From the NCBI GenBank assembly GCA_900545665.1, contig UQZU01000001.1, positions 1 to 64,000 of the forward strand: 64,000 nucleotides of DNA, in the 5' to 3' direction. The notes under the pieces are model-generated. The model made no database searches. It was not told where the DNA came from and saw only the letters and a program-made list of their open reading frames with translations. The stretch's first letter is position 1. The number at the start of each line of letters is the position of its first letter. This DNA comes from an uncultured Collinsella sp. (GTDB taxonomy: Bacteria > Actinomycetota > Coriobacteriia > Coriobacteriales > Coriobacteriaceae). This document shows positions 57,702-64,000 of this stretch, piece after piece. Position numbers and translations under genes: made by a program.

Positions 57702-60482
57702 TTATGCCTCACCTCCTTTGGAGTGCTTGCCAAGCGCGGTGGTATCTCCATCATTTGTGGCTGTGCTGTCGCTGCCCTGAGATTTATGGTGCGAGCCGAT
57801 ATGCGGCAAGCGGCCCGTGGACTGATCGCCGCCCTTGGCACCACGCTCGCTGGCGTTGAGGCCAAACATGTGGCGGGCGGCAGGAATGGCGGCCGTGTGT
57901 TCGCGCATCTCGCGACGCAGGTCCTCATCCGAAAGCGCCGAGATGCGCATCTGGGTATTGAGGCTCGCTCGGATATATTCGATATTGATCAGCCAGCCGC
58001 AGATGGCAATAACCGAGATGATCCAAATGACAAGCAGGATGATCTTGCCGTTATTGTCGATATCGAGAACCGTCGACAGGACAAAGAGCAGGACCTGAAC
58101 GCCCACCACGGCGGCAAAACCGCCCTTGATGTAGTACGGGTAGCGATGTTCAAAGGCGACCGCATGATCGAGCAGTTCGCGACGGTACGAATCGGAATCG
58201 AGCATGACGCGCATGGCCGTGCGCAGCGAGTAGCGCTGGCGCGGCAGGTCGTTGGACTCGCAAATCATCATACCGGTCGTGGAGAGCTGTTTATCAAAGA
58301 GCAGGTTAAGGTTGAGCAGCAGCGGACGCAGCTGCAGGCCGATAAAGAGCGCCACGATCAAGAACACGCCCAGAATGCACAGGTTAAACAGGTAGTTAAA
58401 CGAGTACATGCCGCCGACCGTCTCGCGCAGCAGATTGATGCCGTAGGTAAAGGGCAGCAGCGGGTGCAGCCACTGGAAGAAGCTAGGCATCATCTCGATG
58501 GGGTACATGCCCGACGAACCCGGGATCTGCACGATAACCAGAATGACGCCGATTGCCTTGCCGATGTGCTTAAACGTAGTGGACAGCGCGTAAATGATGT
58601 TGACGTACGTAAACGAGATGGCGATGCCGCCCAGCACGAACAGCAGCGGGTTGACGCACTGTACGCCAATGACCAGATCACCCACCGTAACGATGATGGC
58701 CTGCAACGCGCCCAGGATCACCATGAGCAACCAGCGGCCAAAGTAGCCTTGGCGCGCCGTAAAGCTGCCAACACCTTCACGGTCGACCTCGAGCTTGTAG
58801 ATGGCGATGAGCACATAGCCGCCCACCCAAAGCGCCAGATTGGTGTAGAAGGGAGCGATGCCCGAGCCAAAGCTCTTGACCGGATAGATCGACTTGGACG
58901 TCAGCTCGACCGGAGAGGCCATGAAATCTGCCACGTCATTGACATCGACGCCCATAAGGTCGGCGAGCTCGCCCATAGACTCAGAGGTCTGCAGCGCCGC
59001 GATGTCATTGGCTGCGGTCGCAAGCTTGTCCTGGACCTTGGCAAGCGAGGAATCGGTCTGGGACAGCGTGGTCTTGGCCTGGCCGAGCGTAGCGTTAAGC
59101 TGCGAAAGCGTACCGCGCGCGCTTGCAATCGTGGGCGTGAGGCCAGATACGATACCCGTCAAATCACCCGAGACGGCGGCAAAGGAATCAAGCGCGCTCG
59201 AGGCCTTCGGCAGCGCGTTTTGACCCAGGTCCGTCTGGGCCTGGCCAAGGTTGGTCGCACCGGTCTGAATTGCGTTATTGATAGCTTCGCTGGCACCCGA
59301 GACAGCCGCGGCGTCATTCGCCATGGCGCTCGACTGCGCGGACAGACCGTCCTTGATGCTCTGAAGCTTTTCATTCTGCTCTCGAAGCAAATCGATGGTC
59401 GATACAATGCGCGCGTCAATTTCCTCGGAACCTGTCGACGTGTCATTGGCGAGAATCTCCAAGTGCCCGATAACGGCCTTATTGTGGTCGATCGTCGCTT
59501 GAAGAGACTCGAGCGAGTTGTCGATACGGGTGGTCGTAGATGTGACCGCGCCCGTCAGCTTGCCGATGGCAGCGTTCGCAGAGGCCGACGTCTTGGTGAG
59601 CGCAAGGCTGCCTTCCGAGAGCGCCTTGGAGAGCGAGGTGATGGAGTTGCCCGCCGTGGTGCGAGCTTCGCTCAGCAGGTCGTTGCTCTGGGAGATCGCC
59701 TGCGTCAGCGACGGTGCCTGGCCTTGCAAGCCGGCAAGTGCCGCATCAGCCGAGGCGATAGCGCCACTCGTCTTATCGATGGCGGCATTCATGTCGCCAA
59801 TCGAATCGCGCACCTCGCCCAAGGTATCGGATGCCTCGGAGACAGAACTTGCCAACGAATCCTGAGTCTGGGTTGCCTTGTCCTTTAAATCGACTCCGGC
59901 ATCCTTGGCAATGCTGGCAACGGTCTCGCCCACCGTGGAGACAAATTCCGAGTTGATCTGCTCCTCGATGGTGCTTGCACCGGTGTCGGTAACCTTGGGC
60001 GCAATAGCGCTCTTCTTCTCATTGACGTAGTACGTAAGCTTGGGCTGATGGTAGTTACCGTCGAGCATCGAAACCAGGTTATCCGAGAAGTTCTTGGGGA
60101 TTACGATGGCCGCATAGTACTCACCGCTCTCGACGCCCTCCTTGGCATCGGACGCCGAATCGACGAAGGTCCAGCCCAGCTGATCGTTCTCCTTGAGCTG
60201 ATCGACAACCTGGTCGCCCGCGTTGAGCTCGCCCACCAAGTCGTTTTGGGTGCCCCGATCGTTGTTGGCGATGGCAATCTTGATACCCTGGGTGTTTCCG
60301 TACGGATCCCAGTTGGCCACGATGTTGTACCAGGCATACAGCGAGGGAATAACGCACACGCCAAGGGTAACCACCAAGGCGACGGGGTTCACAAGCAGTC
60401 GCTTAATGTCGCGCTTAAATATCGCAAAGGACACCTTTGCATTGGATAGTTTGCTGCCGAGACTCACGCTTGGACCATCCAT
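57702..60482 (-). CDS. YhgE/Pip-family membrane protein (longer)
   Basis: About 926 residues with the same layout as its neighbour: N-terminal membrane segment (LLVNPVALVVTLGVCVIPSLYAWYNIVANWDPYGNTQG), helical stalk at about 200-560, then a C-terminal membrane domain. It has an extra C-terminal part with two more membrane segments and a charged tail (about 790-926). The pair probably form a hetero-oligomer. The start is uncertain: ATG at 60482 or 60518, or TTG at 60551, none with a good ribosome binding site. Confidence 0.85.
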   Translation of the reverse strand: MDGPSVSLGSKLSNAKVSFAIFKRDIKRLLVNPVALVVTLGVCVIPSLYAWYNIVANWDPYGNTQGIKIAIANNDRGTQNDLVGELNAGDQVVDQLKENDQLGWTFVDSASDAKEGVESGEYYAAIVIPKNFSDNLVSMLDGNYHQPKLTYYVNEKKSAIAPKVTDTGASTIEEQINSEFVSTVGETVASIAKDAGVDLKDKATQTQDSLASSVSEASDTLGEVRDSIGDMNAAIDKTSGAIASADAALAGLQGQAPSLTQAISQSNDLLSEARTTAGNSITSLSKALSEGSLALTKTSASANAAIGKLTGAVTSTTTRIDNSLESLQATIDHNKAVIGHLEILANDTSTGSEEIDARIVSTIDLLREQNEKLQSIKDGLSAQSSAMANDAAAVSGASEAINNAIQTGATNLGQAQTDLGQNALPKASSALDSFAAVSGDLTGIVSGLTPTIASARGTLSQLNATLGQAKTTLSQTDSSLAKVQDKLATAANDIAALQTSESMGELADLMGVDVNDVADFMASPVELTSKSIYPVKSFGSGIAPFYTNLALWVGGYVLIAIYKLEVDREGVGSFTARQGYFGRWLLMVILGALQAIIVTVGDLVIGVQCVNPLLFVLGGIAISFTYVNIIYALSTTFKHIGKAIGVILVIVQIPGSSGMYPIEMMPSFFQWLHPLLPFTYGINLLRETVGGMYSFNYLFNLCILGVFLIVALFIGLQLRPLLLNLNLLFDKQLSTTGMMICESNDLPRQRYSLRTAMRVMLDSDSYRRELLDHAVAFEHRYPYYIKGGFAAVVGVQVLLFVLSTVLDIDNNGKIILLVIWIISVIAICGWLINIEYIRASLNTQMRISALSDEDLRREMREHTAAIPAARHMFGLNASERGAKGGDQSTGRLPHIGSHHKSQGSDSTATNDGDTTALGKHSKGGEA

Positions 60483-60694
60483 CCTGTCGTTAAATCGAAT
60501 CGTACTATCGACAACCATTGTACGTAGGCGCTTTAGCGTCTCAGAGCACAATGGTATTGAGTTTTGCGGGTAGCAATATACTACGAAGACAAATTAACGT
60601 ACAGTTGTACAGTATCCTAAATTTCAGCAGGTCACAAAACCACAACCCCGACAAATAATTGATCCCTTGGGGACGGAGGAATCATTCAAAAGGA

Positions 60695-60764
60695 AACGAG
60701 AGTGGAAAATCTCCCACTTCAAGCCCGCATTCGAGCCAAAAGTGGGAGATTATCCACTCTCGTT
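60695..60764. repeat. Stem-loop after htpG with 2x2 internal loop
   Basis: Helix 60695-60706 with 60753-60764 (12 bp), AA facing TA, helix 60709-60719 with 60740-60750 (11 bp), and a 20-base loop. It lies between the htpG stop and the YhgE pair. It has no T run, so it is not a normal terminator. Confidence 0.75.
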
Positions 60765-60794
60765 CTAATCTAGTTACGGTGCCGTATCCCCGAA

Positions 60795-62819
60795 CTACAT
60801 CAAGTTGCAAACAGCCGCCGCGAAGGCTACGGGGTCCTCGGGGAGGATGCCCTCGACCAGCAGAGCCTGGTCATAGAGCAGACCGGAGTACTGCTTGATC
60901 TTGTCGGCGTCGCCTGCCTTCTGGGCAGCGACAAGCTTGTCAAAGACCGGGTGCTTGGCGTTGAGCTCGAGCACGCGCTGGCTCTTGGGCATGCCGTCGG
61001 GCGCGCCCTCGGGTCCCTTCTGGAGCACCTTCTCCATCTCAAGCGAAAGCGGGCCCTCGGTGGTGATGCAAGCGGGGGCATCGGTCAGGCGCGCGGAGAC
61101 GGCAACTTTCTCGACCTTGTCACCGAGCGCCTCCTTCATAGCGCTAAAGAGGTCCTCGTTTTCCTTGGTGGCGTCCTCGGCCTCCTTCTTCTCGTCCTCG
61201 GTCGCCAGATCAAGATCACCGGTTGCGACGTTCTTGAGCTCCAGGTGACGATCCTCAACCTCGGGCTCGGCACCATCGGCCACGGCCTTCTCGGCAGCCT
61301 CGCGGGCGGCATCGTCCTCGTAGATCTTGGGCATATCGGCGGCAACGTACTCACGCATAGCCTGGAAGGTGAACTCATCCACGTCCTGCGTCAGCAGCAG
61401 CACGTCATAGCCGCGGTCGAGCACGCCCTTTACCACGGGCATCTTGGCCAGACGCTCACGCGAGTCGCCGGCGGCGTAGTAGATGGCCTTCTGATCCTCG
61501 GGCATGCCCTTGGCATACTCGGCCAGGGTAATCATCTTCTGTTCCTTGGCAGACCAGAACAGCAACAGGTCGGCGAGCTCATCGGCCTTCATGCCATAGC
61601 TCGAGTAGATGCCGTACTTGAGGCCGCGGCCAAAGTTCTCAAAGAACTTCTCGTAGGCCTCGCGGTCGTTGTCACGCATATCCTCAAGGTCGGCGGTGAT
61701 CTTCTTTTCCACACGCTTGGCGATGGCCTTGAGCTGACGGTTCTGCTGAAGCGTCTCGCGCGAGATGTTGAGCGACACGTCGGCGGAATCCACGACGCCG
61801 CGGACAAAGTTGTAGTAGTCGGGCAGCAGGTCGTCGCACTTCTCCATGATCAGGACGTTGGAGCTGTAAAGCGCCAGGCCCTTCTCGTAGTCCTTGCTGT
61901 ACAGATCGAACGGCGCGCGTCCCGGCACAAACAGCAGGGCGTCATACTCGAGCGTGCCCTCGGCGTGGAAGCTGATGGTGCGCGCAGGATCGTCAAAGTC
62001 GTGGAACGTGGACTTGTAGAACTCGTCGTAGTCCTTCTGCTCGACATCGGAGCTGCGCTTCTTCCAGATCGGTGTCATGGAGTTGATGGTCTCGAGCTCC
62101 TGGTAGTCCTCGTACTCGGGCTTGTAATCGTCGCCGGCGTCCTCGGGCTTGGGTTTCTGGCGGCTCTTGGACACCATCATCTGAATCGGGTAGCGCACAT
62201 AGTTGCTGTACTGCTGAATCAGGCTCTTGAGACCCCACTCGGTCAGGAAGCGATCGTAGGTCTCGGCCTCGCCGTCGGCATCGAGCTTCTCGTTCTCGCG
62301 CAGCGTCAGGATGACATCGGTACCGTGCTCGGCGCGTTCGCCGTCCTCGATGGTGTAGCCCTCAAGACCGTCGGATTCCCACACATGGGCGACATCCTCG
62401 CCATAGGCGCGGCTGACGACCTTCACATGGCTGGCGACCATAAAAGCCGAGTAGAAGCCCACGCCAAACTGACCGATGATGTCGACATCGGAGCCCTGCT
62501 GCTCGGCGTTCTCGGTCTTAAACTCCTCGGAGCCGGAATGGGCGATGGTGCCCAGATTGCGCTCCAGCTCCTCGGCGGTCATGCCAATGCCGTTATCCGA
62601 GATGGTAATGGTGCGGGCGTCTTTATCAAAGGAGACGCGAATGGCCAGGTCGCCCTGGTCGATCTTGACGCTCGGGTCCTGCAGGCTCTTAAAGTTGAGC
62701 TTGTCGACGGCGTCGCTCGCGTTAGAGATAAGCTCGCGCAGGAAGATTTCCTTATTGGTGTAGATGGAGTTGATCATGAGGTCGAGCAGTTTTTTGCTCT
62801 CGGTCTTAAATTGACGCAT
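60795..62819 (-). CDS. htpG: Molecular chaperone HtpG (Hsp90)
   Basis: A 674-residue Hsp90: N-terminal ATPase with NKEIFLRELISNASDA, DNGIGMT and GQFGVGFYSAFMVA, then middle and C-terminal domains. A longer acidic stretch at about 535-565 (EEDEKKEAEDATKE type) is present near the C-terminal dimer domain. Cytoplasmic ATP-driven chaperone. Its start at 62819 has GGACTGCAC upstream, a modest site. Confidence 0.96.
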   Translation of the reverse strand: MRQFKTESKKLLDLMINSIYTNKEIFLRELISNASDAVDKLNFKSLQDPSVKIDQGDLAIRVSFDKDARTITISDNGIGMTAEELERNLGTIAHSGSEEFKTENAEQQGSDVDIIGQFGVGFYSAFMVASHVKVVSRAYGEDVAHVWESDGLEGYTIEDGERAEHGTDVILTLRENEKLDADGEAETYDRFLTEWGLKSLIQQYSNYVRYPIQMMVSKSRQKPKPEDAGDDYKPEYEDYQELETINSMTPIWKKRSSDVEQKDYDEFYKSTFHDFDDPARTISFHAEGTLEYDALLFVPGRAPFDLYSKDYEKGLALYSSNVLIMEKCDDLLPDYYNFVRGVVDSADVSLNISRETLQQNRQLKAIAKRVEKKITADLEDMRDNDREAYEKFFENFGRGLKYGIYSSYGMKADELADLLLFWSAKEQKMITLAEYAKGMPEDQKAIYYAAGDSRERLAKMPVVKGVLDRGYDVLLLTQDVDEFTFQAMREYVAADMPKIYEDDAAREAAEKAVADGAEPEVEDRHLELKNVATGDLDLATEDEKKEAEDATKENEDLFSAMKEALGDKVEKVAVSARLTDAPACITTEGPLSLEMEKVLQKGPEGAPDGMPKSQRVLELNAKHPVFDKLVAAQKAGDADKIKQYSGLLYDQALLVEGILPEDPVAFAAAVCNLM

Positions 62820-63019
62820 GTGCAGTCCTTTCGCGCTACCCCCGTCCGCAAAAACGGCCCGGTCGCCCGAGCCGCATCGCAGACCTGCTATGTTCAGACT
62901 TAGATTTTATAACCCATTAGCGCGCATATATACATACGGAATCGAAAAACTGTATGTTGAAACGACCGTGCGGCGGATGCCAAGGAGTGTCCCCAGCTGC
63001 CGGCAGAAAAGGAACGTCC

Positions 63020-63520
63020 CTATCTGCCATCTACGCGCTTGGCCATCCAGACATGGGGCTGGCCCTCGTCTTCGTAATCTACCGGGGCAATTTGCGTGTA
63101 GCCCGCCTTTGCATAGAGCGGCAGCACGTATTCCTGCGCATGCAGCTTAATAAGCTTAGCGCCGGCATCGCGTGCACACGAAGCACTGGTATCGACGATC
63201 GCACTCGCCAGTCCGCGACGACGCATAGCCGGCAGCACGGCGACGCGCCCCATAATGTAGGTCTCCCCCGCCGCGACACCTTCGTCCAAGTCGCACGCCG
63301 GCGACACCGGAGCCTCTGCGTCAGCCGCGTGCTCAAGCTCTTCGGGAAACACGCGCGAGCAACCGGCAAGCTCGCCGTCTACATAGAGCGTCACATGAAT
63401 GCAGTTCGGATCCTCGTCGATAGCGTCGAACTCATTCTCGTAGCCCTGCTCGTCCATAAAAATGACGCGGCGCACCAACGCCGCGTCATCAAAGCATCCC
63501 GTCTTAAGTTGGATATCCAT
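63020..63520 (-). CDS. GNAT-family N-acetyltransferase
   Basis: A 166-residue GNAT protein of the ElaA-like branch: YIMGRVAVLPAMRRRGLASAIV holds the acetyl-CoA motif A (RRRGLA), then LHAQEYVLPLYAKAGY. The acceptor is unknown. I chose the Met at 63520, which follows GAAAGGG. Confidence 0.85.
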   Translation of the reverse strand: MDIQLKTGCFDDAALVRRVIFMDEQGYENEFDAIDEDPNCIHVTLYVDGELAGCSRVFPEELEHAADAEAPVSPACDLDEGVAAGETYIMGRVAVLPAMRRRGLASAIVDTSASCARDAGAKLIKLHAQEYVLPLYAKAGYTQIAPVDYEDEGQPHVWMAKRVDGR

Positions 63521-63559
63521 GGCTGCCCTTTCATTCAATGCGAACGTTAGGGACAGATT

Positions 63560-64000
63560 TTAGCGAAAATGAGCTCCGCGCACGCTAAACTTCGCGCGAG
63601 CCTTCGCCAGGCAATCGTAATGACCCACGTTATGGGCATCGCTCGCGATGAAGCTGTACAGGTTCTGATCGAACAGGCGCTGTGCCGGCTTTTTCTCGCG
63701 ACCAAAGCGACCGCCGGCAATAAAGTCCGCCGAAGCCTGCAGCTTGCAGCCCATATCGACCAGGCGCTCCGCCACGCTTACATCCTTTTGAACCGCACGA
63801 TAGCGCTCAGGATGAGCGATGATCACCTGGTAGCCACGGCACTGCAAATCGTAAATCGTGTTCTCGTACTCTCTAAACGCATACGCATCGGCATGCGTCG
63901 AAAGCTCGAGCAGAAACTCGTTGGTCCCATCGAAATGCAAGTGCTCCGCGGCATCGATACCAAGCTCAACGAGCTTTCGATGGTTGACCTCGAAGCCCAT
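63560..64000 (-). CDS. PHP-domain tyrosine-protein phosphatase (CpsB/YwqE-like), 5' part off the window
   Basis: 146 residues, open at the window edge. FLLELSTHADAY, IIAHPERYRAV and FIASDAHNVGHY are the late metal-binding blocks of the PHP-type phosphatases (CpsB/CapC, YwqE) that act on capsule or exopolysaccharide tyrosine kinases. The N-terminal HxH block is missing and must lie beyond 64000, so the gene is cut by the window edge. A capsule gene cluster probably continues there. Confidence 0.8.
   Translation of the reverse strand: MGFEVNHRKLVELGIDAAEHLHFDGTNEFLLELSTHADAYAFREYENTIYDLQCRGYQVIIAHPERYRAVQKDVSVAERLVDMGCKLQASADFIAGGRFGREKKPAQRLFDQNLYSFIASDAHNVGHYDCLAKARAKFSVRGAHFR

Noticed and set aside
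57663..59888. A 741-codon frame opposite the longer YhgE gene
   Set aside because: Antisense shadow; the minus-strand gene has a clear family layout.

Overview
The window looks like a high-GC chromosome segment from a Coriobacteriia gut bacterium, most likely Collinsella or a close relative. This rests on codon use, the gene families and the strong purine-rich ribosome binding sites, and is an inference, not a database match. The first 50 bases are not genomic: they are an untrimmed Nextera i7 adapter ending in the 19-bp Tn5 mosaic end. Just inside lies the 3' half of a Met-tRNA with a terminator, which looks like the attachment scar of an integrated element.

Layout. 0.5-3.8 kb: small alkyltransferase-like protein, CBS-pair protein, DHA2-type MFS exporter, cysteine-free ArsC/Spx-like protein. 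4.0-9.9 kb: IlvD/Edd-family dehydratase with a GntP permease, divergent from an FCD-type GntR regulator, then an SDR dehydrogenase and an RpiB-like isomerase (a likely DhuD/DhuI pair). 10.0-28.6 kb: one long minus-strand region for pectin and uronate use, holding an Old-Yellow-Enzyme flavoprotein, a GltD-like oxidoreductase, a TIM-barrel isomerase, GH105, SGNH esterase, a pectinesterase-esterase fusion, GH28, a GPH-family symporter, uxaA, uxaB, uxaC and a LacI regulator. 28.7-32.1 kb: Feo ferrous-iron uptake. 32.3-39.4 kb: HPr-like protein, amino-acid permease, EbgC/EbgA beta-galactosidase and its LacI regulator. 39.7-47.1 kb: aspS, serB and a lactate-racemase cluster (larB, larC, TetR, larD-like channel, larA). 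47.5-64 kb: ppc, hisS, a deleted MFS gene, an M20 amidohydrolase, an EamA transporter, two YhgE proteins, htpG, a GNAT acetyltransferase and the end of a PHP-domain phosphatase.

How the genes fit together. None of the pectin-active enzymes has a visible signal peptide, so oligogalacturonides are probably imported by the GPH symporter and then de-esterified and cut in the cytoplasm. Galacturonate goes through UxaC, UxaB and UxaA to 2-keto-3-deoxygluconate (KDG). Unsaturated uronate released by GH105 can go through the RpiB-like isomerase and the SDR to KDG. The IlvD/Edd enzyme with GntP probably feeds aldonates to the same intermediate. No KDG kinase or aldolase is in the window. A palindrome built on AGGTGAACGTTCACCT recurs at dhuD, GH105, the GPH transporter and uxaC and is probably the operator of the pectin LacI protein. 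A different palindrome around CAACCGGTTG occurs three times before ebgA.

The most interesting non-coding signals are: (1) a direct repeat of AACGG with a 21-bp period and a conserved centre, about 90-150 bp upstream of at least five carbohydrate operons and always in the same orientation to the gene, which looks like a global carbon-control site; and (2) a set of large intergenic stem-loops, two of which (44945-45070 and 47370-47496) share a conserved internal-loop core while all their helices have changed in a compensatory way.
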